A stretch of DNA of 64,000 nt from Limnoperna fortunei (taxonomy: Eukaryota > Mollusca > Bivalvia > Mytilida > Modiolidae). Numbering within the stretch: the stretch's first letter is position 1; each line of letters opens with the position of its first letter. Below, piece after piece: positions 55,635-64,000 of the stretch. The stretch is taken from contig OX104114.1 of the NCBI GenBank assembly GCA_944474755.1, forward strand, positions 26,373,220-26,437,219. Reading direction: 5' to 3'. A program made the position numbers and the translations under genes. The notes under the pieces are model-generated. The model made no database searches. It was not told the origin of the DNA and saw only the letters and a program-made list of their open reading frames with translations.

Positions 55635-56549
55635 ATTGTTTTTACTCTGTTTCTTATTATTATTATTCTTCTTCTGGTTTCCCCGTAGAGATTTCCGACA
55701 CTTTTCTCAGAAACCGTAAATGGGATCAATTTGAAACTTGGTAGGATGTTAGACCCTATTGGCTAGATGTGCAATCATCTTTCGGAATTTCCCGGAGAAC
55801 CGCCAGATGGATTTCGATGAAACTTGGTATGTAGGTTCAGCATAGTCGTCTTGATTTATTTTTGGCAAAAAATCGCGCGCGAACCGGCCGCCATTTTCAA
55901 AATGGCCGCCGAATCGCCAAAAATTCAAGTTTGTCGGATTTCAACGAAAATGGGTTTTAACAGTAAATTTGGTATGCCGAGTCCAATGGTCAACTCAGAA
56001 TTTTTATACGACGCGCCATTTTTTGTAAAATGGCCGCCAAAGTTGCCAAATGGGCAAAAATTCAACATTGTCATAATTCAACGAAAATAGGTTCTAAAAG
56101 TAAATTTGGTATGCCGAGTTCAACGGTACACTCAGATTTTTTATACGACCCGCCATTTTTTTTAAAATGGCCACCAAAGTCGCCAAATCGGCAAAAATTC
56201 AACATTGTCGGAACTCAATGAAAATTGGTTCCTAAAGTAAATTTAGTATGTCGAGTTCAATGGTCAACTCAGAATTTTTATATGACGCGCTATTTTTTGT
56301 AAAATGGCCGCCGAAGTTGCCAAATCGGCAAAAAATCAACAACGTTCATGTGGGACAGGTGAAACATGTCTGTGTCAACAGAAAACAGTAAAATTTGAAA
56401 ATTTACCATTTTTTTCAATTTTATTAGAATTTGAAATCTAGGTGAATAGCAACCTGTAAAGTCAAATATAAGGTGATTCACAGGCTGCACAGGACTATCA
56501 GTAACTTCGTTTGGGAGACTTCACGTTTCGCGAAACGTAAATTTTAATT
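55607..56549 (+). mobile_element. F2 element with two internal deletions
   Basis: Class II hairpin, body from 55666. One deletion removes the AAGATGGCCGCCACTTTC part near 55790 (TTTCCCGGAGAAC), another fuses CAACAACGTT to CATGTGGGACAGG near 56343. The 3' subterminal and CGTTTCGCGAAACG are intact. Confidence 0.8.
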
Positions 56550-56561
56550 ATTATTATTATT

Positions 56562-57335
56562 ATTTTCATATTTCTTATGTTTTCCCCTCGCAATGTTGTC
56601 CGCTCGTTTTCTCGCCCATCTTTTAACCGATCGAAATGAAACTTTAGGAACATGTTAAGGGTGACCTGAAGTTGTGCAATCCACTTTTGAAATTTTCAAA
56701 ATGGCCGCCATTTTCAAAATGGCCGCCGTTGAAAAAAATGACGGCCGTTGTCAGATCTCAGTAATTGCCAAAGCAATTTCAATGAAAATTGGTATACTGG
56801 TACAGCTAACTATCCCGAGCATTTTTGCAAAAAAAAATTTGACGCGGCCGACATTTCAAAATGGCCGCCATCCGAACACCACCCCCCTAAAAATGTAAAA
56901 ATTTAAACGTCATCCGATTTAGACGAAATTTGGTATACAGGTAGCTTATGATACCCTAAGTGTGCCACTATTAAAAATGTTTTGTCCGACTTCCGGTTTC
57001 AAAATGGCGGCCGTTTTAAAGTTTTACAAAATGGCGGCCGTTGTCAGATCTCAGTTATGGCCAGAGCAATTTCAATGAAAATTGGTATACTGATACAGCT
57101 AACTATCCTGAGCATTTTTGCAAAAAAAATTTTTTGTCCGACTTCCGGTTTCAAAATGGCGGCCGTTTTAAAGTTTGCTCGTTTTCTCGCTCATCTTTTA
57201 ACCGATCGAAATGAAACTTGGCCAACTGAAAGCTCATGTTATGAAGTTGTGCTCTTGACTTTTAGTTCCCTCTACTCGGTCAAAAGTGCGGAACGGGAGG
57301 CGACTTCAACGTTTCGGGAAACGTAAATTTTAATT
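56562..57335 (+). mobile_element. F1 element
   Basis: A complete body with TTCTCGCCCATC in the first 43-bp repeat and GAAACTTTAGGAAC. Confidence 0.75.
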
Positions 57336-57345
57336 ATTATTATTA

Positions 57346-58118
57346 TTTTCATATTTCTTATGTTTTCCCCTCGCAATGTTGTCCGCTCGTTTTCTCGCTC
57401 ATCTTTTAACCGATCGAAATGAAACTTTAGGAACATGTTAAGGGTGACCTGAAGTTGTGCAATCCACTTTTGAAATTTTCAAAATGGCCGCCATTTTCAA
57501 AATGGCCGCCGTTGAAAAAAATGACGGCCGTTGTCAGATCTCAGTAATTGCCAAAGCAATTTCAATGAAAATTGGTATACTGGTACAGCTAACTATCCCG
57601 AGCATTTTTGCAAAAAAAAATTTGACGCGGCCGACATTTCAAAATGGCCGCCATCCGAACACCACCCCCCTAAAAATGTAAAAATTTAAACGTCATCCGA
57701 TTTAGACGAAATTTGGTATACAGGTAGCTTATGATACCCTAAGTGTGCCACTATTAAAAATGTTTTGTCCGACTTCCGGTTTCAAAATGGCGGCCGTTTT
57801 AAAGTTTTACAAAATGGCGGCCGTTGTCAGATCTCAGTTATGGCCAGAGCAATTTCAATGAAAATTGGTATACTGATACAGCTAACTATCCTGAGCATTT
57901 TTGCAAAAAAAATTTTTTGTCCGACTTCCGGTTTCAAAATGGCGGCCGTTTTAAAGTTTGCTCGTTTTCTCGCTCATCTTTTAACCGATCGAAATGAAAC
58001 TTGGCCAACTGAAAGCTCATGTTATGAAGTTGTGCTCTTGACTTTTAGTTCCCTCTACTCGGTCAAAAGTGCGGAACGGGAGGCGACTTCAACGTTTCGG
58101 GAAACGTAAATTTTAATT
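57346..58118 (+). mobile_element. F1 element
   Basis: A direct tandem partner of the previous copy (offset 783 bp), sharing GAAACTTTAGGAAC and CACTATTAAAAATG. Confidence 0.75.
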
Positions 58119-58210
58119 AAGTCGCCGACCACGAAGTGTCGGGCGACTTATTGTTTTTACTCCGTTTCTTATTATTATTAAGTCGCCGACCACGAAGTGT
58201 CGGGCGACTT
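58119..58210 (+). repeat. two class I 5' hairpin units
   Basis: Units at 58119-58149 and 58180-58210, then eleven ATT triplets. Confidence 0.85.
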
Positions 58211-58229
58211 ATTGTTTTTACTCCGTTTC

Positions 58230-58258
<29 letters not shown>

Positions 58259-58260
<2 letters not shown>

Positions 58261-58436
58261 CATATTTCTTATGTTTTCCCCTCGCAATGTTGTCCGCTCG
58301 TTTTCTCGCTCATCTTTTAACCGATCGAAATGAAACTTGGCCAACTGAAAGCTCATGTTATGAAGTTGTGCTCTTGACGGTCAAAAGTGCGGAACGGGAG
58401 GCGACTTCAACGTTTCGGGAAACGTAAATTTTAATT
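58259..58436 (+). mobile_element. minimal core-less F1
   Basis: 178 bp: the head passes through a single 43-bp repeat into the tail. It has CTCTTGACGGTCAAAAG, so the small TTTTAGTTCCCTCTACTC segment is missing with different endpoints from the copy at 18297. The 3' hairpin is the normal CGTTTCGGGAAACG. Confidence 0.75.
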
Positions 58437-58580
58437 AAGTCGCCGACGACGAAGTGTCGGGCGACTTATTGTTTTTACTCCGTTTCTTATTATTAAGTCG
58501 CCGACCACGAAGTGTCGGGCGACTTATTGTTTTTACTCCGTTTCTTATTAAGTCGCCGACCACGAAGTGTCGGGCGACTT
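58437..58580 (+). repeat. three class I 5' hairpin units
   Basis: Units at 58437-58467 (CCGACGACGAAG change), 58495-58525 and 58550-58580. Confidence 0.85.
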
Positions 58581-58610
58581 ATTGTTTTTACTCCGTTTCT
58601 TATTATTATT

Positions 58611-59385
58611 ATTTTCATATTTCTTATGTTTTCCCCTCGCAATGTTGTCCGCTCGTTTTCTCGCTCATCTTTTAACCGATCGAAATGAAACTTTGAGAAC
58701 ATGTTAAGGGTGACCTGAAGTTGTGCAATCCACTTTTGAAATTTTCAAAATGGCCGCCATTTTCAAAATGGCCGCCGTTGAAAAAAATGACGGCCGTTGT
58801 CAGATCTCAGTAATTGCCAAAGCAATTTCAATGAAAATTGGTATACTGGTACAGCTAACTATCCCGAGCATTTTTGCAAAAAAAAATTTGACGCGGCCGA
58901 CATTTCAAAATGGCCGCCATCCGAACACCACCCCCCTAAAAATGTAAAAATTTAAACGTCATCCGATTTAGACGAAATTTGGTATACAGGTAGCTTATGA
59001 TACCCTGAGTGTGCCACTATTTTCAAAATTTTTGTCCGACTTCCGGTTTCAAAATGGCGGCCGTTTTAAAGTTTTACAAAATGGCGGCCGTTGTCAGATC
59101 TCAGTTATGGCCAGAGCAATTTCAATGAAAATTGGTATACTGATACAGCTAACTATCCTGAGCATTTTTGCAAAAAAAATTTTTTGTCCGACTTCCGGTT
59201 TCAAAATGGCGGCCGTTTTAAAGTTTGCTCGTTTTCTCGCTCATCTTTTAACCGATCGAAATGAAACTTGGCCAACTGAAAGCTCATGTTATGAAGTTGT
59301 GCTCTTGACTTTTAGTTCCCTCTACTCGGTCAAAAGTGCGCAACGGGAGGCGACTTCAACGTTTTGGGAAACGTAAATTTTAATT
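58611..59385 (+). mobile_element. F1 element
   Basis: CTATTTTCAAAATTTTTG core. The 3' hairpin is weakened (CGTTTTGGGAAACG) and the tail reads GTGCGCAACGGG. Confidence 0.75.
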
Positions 59386-59388
59386 ATT

Positions 59389-59419
59389 AAGTCGCCGACC
59401 ACGAAGTGTCGGGCGACTT
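59389..59419 (+). repeat. class I 5' hairpin unit
   Basis: Hairpin, spacer and five ATT triplets before the next F1. Confidence 0.8.
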
Positions 59420-59452
59420 ATTGTTTTTACTCCGTTTCTTATTATTATTATT

Positions 59453-60234
59453 ATTTTCATATTTCTTATGTTTTCCTTTTTCCCCTCGCAATGTTGTCCG
59501 CTCGTTTTCTCGCTCATCTTTTAACCGATCGAAATGAAACTTTGGGAACATGTTAAGGGTGACCTGAAGTTGTGCAATCCACTTTTGAAATTTTCAAAAT
59601 GGCCGCCATTTTCAAAATGGCCGCCGTTGAAAAAAATGACGGCCGTTGTCAGATCTCAGTAATTGCCAAAGCAATTTCAATGAAAATTGGTATACTGGTA
59701 CAGCTAACTATCCCGAGCATTTTTGCAAAAAAAAATTTGACGCGGCCGACATTTCAAAATGGCCGCCATCCGAACACCACCCCCCTAAAAATGTAAAAAT
59801 TTAAACGTCATCCGATTTAGACGAAATTTGGTATACAGGTAGCTTATGATACCCTAAGTGTGCCACTATTTAAAAATGTTTTGTCCGACTTCCGGTTTCA
59901 AAATGGCGGCCGTTTTAAAGTTTTACAAAATGGCGGCCGTTGTCAGATCTCAGTTATGGCCAGAGCAATTTCAATGAAAATTGGTATACTGATACAGCTA
60001 ACTATCCTCAGCATTTTTGCAAAAAAAATTTTTTGTCCGACTTCCGGTTTCAAAATGGCGGCCGTTTTAAAGTTTGCTCGTTTTCTCGCTCATCTTTTAA
60101 CCGATCGAAATGAAACTTGGCCAACTGAAAGCTCATGTTATGAAGTTGTGCTCTTGACTTTTAGTTCCCTCTACTCGGTCAAAAGTGCGGAACGGGAGGC
60201 GACTTCAACGTTTCGGGAAACGTAAATTTTAATT
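59453..60234 (+). mobile_element. F1 element, CTTTTT head
   Basis: A complete body with a private CTATCCTCAGC. Confidence 0.75.
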
Positions 60235-60243
60235 ATTATTATT

Positions 60244-60925
60244 ATTTTCATATTTCTTATGTTTTCCCCTCGCAATGTTGTCCGCACATTTTCTCAGAGA
60301 TGCAATGTCCAATCAAGATGAAACTTTGGGAACATGTTAAGGGTGACCTGAAGTTGTGCAATCCACTTTTGAAATTTTCAAAATGGCCGCCATTTTCAAA
60401 ATGGCCGCCGTTGAAAAAAAAATGACGGCCGTTGTCAGATCTCAGTAATTGCCAAAGCAATTTCAATGAAAATTGGTATACTGATACAGCTAACTATCCC
60501 GAGCATTTTTGCAAAAAAAAATTTGACGCGGCCGACATTTCAAAATGGCCGCCATCCGAACACCACCCCCCTAAAAATGTTAAAATTTAAACGTCATCCG
60601 ATTTAGACGAAATTTGGTATTCAGGTAGCTTATGATACCCTGAGTGTGCCACTATTTAAAAATTTTTTGTCCGACTTCCGGTTTCAAAATGGCGGCCATT
60701 TTACTGCAGGAAAAAGTCAACTTTGTCCGATTTCAACAAAATTTGATTTCTAGGCATATTTTAATGAACTGATTTGAATGAAATACTATCCATGGGGATT
60801 ATAGTGGCAATGGGGGTTCGTTTGGGAGACATTTAGTTGTGCTCTTGACTTTTAGTTCCCTCTACTCGGTCAAAAGTGCGGAACGGGAGGCGACTTCAAC
60901 GTTTCGGGAAACGTAAATTTTAATT
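60244..60925 (+). mobile_element. F1/F3/F1 mosaic
   Basis: Same three-part structure and same breakpoints as 31286-31964, including the switch at GGGAGACATTTAGTTGTG. Private changes are AATGAACTG and AATGTTAAAATTT. Confidence 0.75.
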
Positions 60926-60936
60926 ATTATTATTAT

Positions 60937-61709
60937 TTTCATATTTCTTATGTTTTCCCCTCGCAATGTTGTCCGCTCGTTTTCTCGCTCATCTTTTAAC
61001 CGATCGAAATGAAACTTTGGGAACATGTTAAGGGTGACCTGAAGTTGTGCAATCCACTTTTGAAATTTTCAAAATGGCCGCCATTTTCAAAATGGCCGCC
61101 GTTGAAAAAAATGACGGCCGTTGTCAGATCTCAATAATTGCCAAAGCAATTTCAATGAAAATTGGTATACTGGTACAGCTAACTATCCCGAGCATTTTTG
61201 CAAAAAAAAATTTGACGCGGCCGACATTTCAAAATGGCCGCCATCCGAACACCACCCCCCTAAAAATGTAAAAATTTAAACGTCATCCGATTTAGACGAA
61301 ATTTGGTATACAGGTAGCTTATGATACCCTAAGTGTGCCACTATTTAAAAATGTTTTGTCCGACTTCCGGTTTCAAAATGGCGGCCGTTTTAAAGTTTTA
61401 CAAAATGGCGGCCGTTGTCAGATCTCAGTTATGGCCAGAGCAATTTCAATGAAAATTGGTATACTGATACAGCTAACTATCCTGAGCATTTTTGCAAAAA
61501 AAATTTTTTGTCGGACTTCCGGTTTCAAAATGGCGGCCGTTTTAAAGTTTGCTCGTTTTCTCGCTCATCTTTTAACCGATCGAAATGAAACTTGGCCAAC
61601 TGAAAGCTCATGTTATAAAGTTGTGCTCTTGACTTTTAGTTCCCTCTACTCGGTCAAAAGTGCGGAACGGGAGGCGACTTCAACGTTTCGGGAAACGTAA
61701 ATTTTAATT
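60937..61709 (+). mobile_element. F1 element
   Basis: A complete body with CTCAATAATTGCC, TTTTGTCGGACTTCC and TGTTATAAAG as private changes. Confidence 0.75.
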
Positions 61710-61715
61710 ATTATT

Positions 61716-62621
61716 AAGTCTCCCAAACGAAGTTTGGAGACTTATTGTTTTTACTCTGTTTCTTATTATTATTATTATTATTCTTCTTCTGGTTTCCCCG
61801 TAGAGATTTCCGACACTTTTCTCAGAAACCGTAAATGGGATCAATTTGAAACTTGGTAGGATGTTAGACCCTATTGGCTAGATGTGCAATCATCTTTCGG
61901 AATTTCCAAGATGGCCGCCACTTTCAAAATGGCCGCCATTTAAGTTTTCCCGCCAAAATGCAGTTCCCGGAGAACCGCCAGATGGATTTCGATGAAACTT
62001 GGTATGTAGGTTCAGCATAGTGGTCTTGATTTATTTTTGGCAAAAAATCGCGCGCGAACCTGCCGCCATTTTCAAAATGGCCGCCGAATCGCCAAAAATT
62101 CAAGTTTGTCGGATTTCAACGAAAATGGGTTTTAACAGTAAATTTGGTATGCCGAGTCCAATGGTCAACTCAGAATTTTTATACGACGCGCCATTTTTTG
62201 TAAAATGGCCGCCAAAGTTGCCAAATGGGCAAAAATTCAACATTGTCATAATTCAACGAAAATAGGTTCTAAAAGTAAATTTGGTATGCCGAGTTCAACG
62301 GTACACTCAGATTTTTTATACGACCCGCCATTTTTTTAAAAATGGCCACCAAAGTCGCCAAATCGGCAAAAATTCAACATTGTCGGAACTCAATGAAAAT
62401 TGGTTCCTAAAGTAAATTTAGTATGTCGAGTTCAATGGTCAACTCAGAATTTTTATATGACGCGCTATTTTTTGTAAAATGGCCGCCGAAGTTTATTAGA
62501 ATTAGAAATCTAGGTGAATAGCAACCTGTAAAGTCAAATATAAGGTGATTCACAGGCTGCACAGGACTATCAGTAACTTCGTTTGGGAGACTTCACGTTT
62601 CGCGAAACGTAAATTTTAATT
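61716..62621 (+). mobile_element. F2 element with internal deletion
   Basis: The class II hairpin is at 61716-61743. GAACCTGCCGCC is shared with the truncated copy at 8758. GCCGAAGTTTATTAGAATTAG marks a deletion. The 3' subterminal and palindromic hairpin are intact. Confidence 0.8.
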
Positions 62622-62628
62622 ATTATTA

Positions 62629-63402
62629 TTTTCATATTTCTTATGTTTTCCCCTCGCAATGTTGTCCGCTCGTTTTCTCGCTCATCTTTTAACCGATCGA
62701 AATGAAACTTTGGGAACATGTTAAGGGTGACCTGAAGTTGTGCAATCCACTTTTGAAATTTTCAAAATGGCCGCCATTTTCAAAATGGCCGCCGTTGAAA
62801 AAAATGATGGCCGTTGTCAGATCTCAGTCATTGCCAAATCAATTTCAATGAAAATTGGTATACTGGTACAGCTAACTATCCCGAGCATTTTTGCAAAAAA
62901 AAATTTGACGCGGCCGACATTTCAAAATGGCCGCCATCCGAACACCACCCCCCTAAAAATGTAAAAATTTAAACGTCATCCGATTTAGACGAAATTTGGT
63001 ATACAGGTAGATTATGATACCCTAAGTGTGCCACTGTTTAAAAATGTTTTGTTCTACTTCCGGTTTCAAAATGGCGGCCGTTTTAAAGTTTTACAAAATG
63101 GCGGCCGTTGTCAGATCTCAGTTATGGCCAGAGCAATTTCAATGAAAACTGGTATACTGATACAGCTAACTATCCTGAGCATTTTTGCGAAAAAAAATTT
63201 TTGTCCGACTTCCGGTTTCAAAATGGCGGCCGTTTTAAAGTTTGCTCGTTTTCTCGCTCATCTTTTAACCGATCGAAATGAAACTTGGCCAACTGAAAGC
63301 TCATGTTATGAAGTTGTGCTCTTGACTTTTAGTTCCCTCTACTCGGTCAAAAGTGCGGAACGGGAGGCGACTTCAACGTTTCGGGAAACGTAAATTTTAA
63401 TT
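62629..63402 (+). mobile_element. F1 element
   Basis: Private changes: TTTTGTTCTACTTCC, GAAAACTGGTATAC and GCGAAAAAAAATTT. Confidence 0.75.
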
Positions 63403-63412
63403 ATTATTATTA

Positions 63413-64000
63413 TTTTCATATTTCTTATGTTTTCCCCTCGCAATGTTGTCCGCTCGTTTTCTCGCTCATCTTTTAACCGATCGAAATGAAACTTTGGGAA
63501 CATGCTAAGGGTGACCTGAAGTTGTGCAATCCACTTTTGAAATTTTCAAAATGGCCGCCATTTTCAAAATGGCCGCCGTTGAAAAAAAATGACGGCCGTT
63601 GTCAGATCTCAGTAATTGCCAAAGCAATTTCAATGAAAATTGGTATACTGGTACAGCTAACTATCCCGAGCATTTTTGCAAAAAAAAATTTGACGCGGCC
63701 GACATTTCAAAATGGCCGCCATTCGAACACCACCCCCTAAAAATGTAAAAATTTAAACGTCATCCGATTTAGACGAAATTTGGTATACAGGTAGCTTATG
63801 ATACCCTAAGTGTGCCACTATTTAAAAATGTTTTGTCCAACTTCCGGTTTCAAAATGGCGGCCGTTTTAAAGTTTTACAAAATGGCGGCCGTTGTCAGAT
63901 CTCAGTTATGGCCAGAGCAATTTCAATGAAAATTGGTATACTGATACAGCTAACTATCCTGAGCATTTTTGCAAAAAAAATTTTTTGTCCGACTTCCGGT
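63413..64000 (+). mobile_element. F1 element, cut by the window end
   Basis: Head and most of the core are present, to the GTCCGACTTCCGGT before the second 43-bp repeat. The array therefore continues beyond the window. Confidence 0.75.

Larger units (their letters stand above)
7062..64000 (+). repeat. 57-kb head-to-tail array of short rolling-circle-like elements
   Basis: About 70 element bodies and about 65 five-prime hairpins from six related families follow one another without any intervening unique DNA, all in the same orientation. Junctions always fall in (ATT)n or TT. GC content is visibly higher than on the left flank because of the AAAATGGCCGCC motifs. The right edge lies outside the window. 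Repeated identity over hundreds of bases makes copy number here vulnerable to assembly error. Confidence 0.9.

Noticed and set aside
7062..64000. Integron-like cassette array with attC-like hairpins
   Set aside because: Hairpins, one-way cassettes and exchangeable modules resemble one in form, but there is no integrase, no coding cassette and no attC core site, and the ends fit eukaryotic rolling-circle elements better.

Overview
The window is eukaryotic. Single-gene reading frames are absent, the DNA is AT-rich, there is one decayed non-LTR retrotransposon and one plausible terminal exon behind a pyrimidine-rich splice acceptor. The rest is a very long array of interspersed-type repeats. Bivalve mollusc is my best guess, from repeat style only: CAAAATGGCCGCC-rich elements, GGGCCTCTTGTTT and CTCAGGTGAGC motifs, and short elements with internal core repeats. 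This is an inference, not a database match.

Layout. Positions 1-7061 are low-copy AT-rich DNA. They contain two foldback hairpins with a shared loop (223-282, 796-920), a candidate 3'-terminal exon with a tyrosine-rich cytoplasmic-type tail (1836-2052), and a frameshifted CR1/L2-like LINE (about 2490-5582) with recognisable endonuclease, reverse transcriptase and 3' tail. From 7062 to the window end there is an uninterrupted head-to-tail array of short non-coding elements. All of them lie in the same orientation and are joined through (ATT)n tracts. I see no host gene in these 57 kb.

The array has six element families (F1-F6, names used only here). A complete element reads: 5' hairpin with a C(GAA)G tip; a conserved ATTGTTTTTRCTCYGTTTCTT spacer; (ATT)n; a family-specific head; one or more internal core modules carrying AAAATGGCSGCC and ATTTCAAYGAAAATTGGTAT motifs; a 3' subterminal sequence that is the reverse complement of the left arm of the 5' hairpin; a 3' hairpin; and a short terminal sequence ending in TT. 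F1 ends with CGTTTCGGGAAACG and F2 with CGTTTCGCGAAACG. F3 and F5 end with TGTGTTGG/CCAACACA, F4 with TTGTGA/TCACAA, and F6 with TTATGATC/GATCATAA. The left arm differs between families (AAGTCGCC, AAGTCTCC, ATGTCTCC, AAATCCCC, AAGTCGCCC, TGGCTCCC). In nearly every case the hairpin partner arm and the distant 3' copy change to match.

This design (subterminal inverted repeats, a 3' stem-loop, TT ends, internal tandem cores, no target duplication visible) is what is described for non-autonomous rolling-circle elements of the Helentron/HINE type and for bivalve 'pearl'-like elements. That assignment is my inference: no Rep/helicase gene is present. The array shows larger duplications (1,584 bp, about 2,018 bp, and an offset of about 11.45 kb), family chimeras, core-less minimal copies, runs of bare 5' hairpins, and one probable nested insertion. 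The many 60-137 codon open frames in the array are repeat artefacts (translations rich in KMAAIFKMAA-like strings), not genes.
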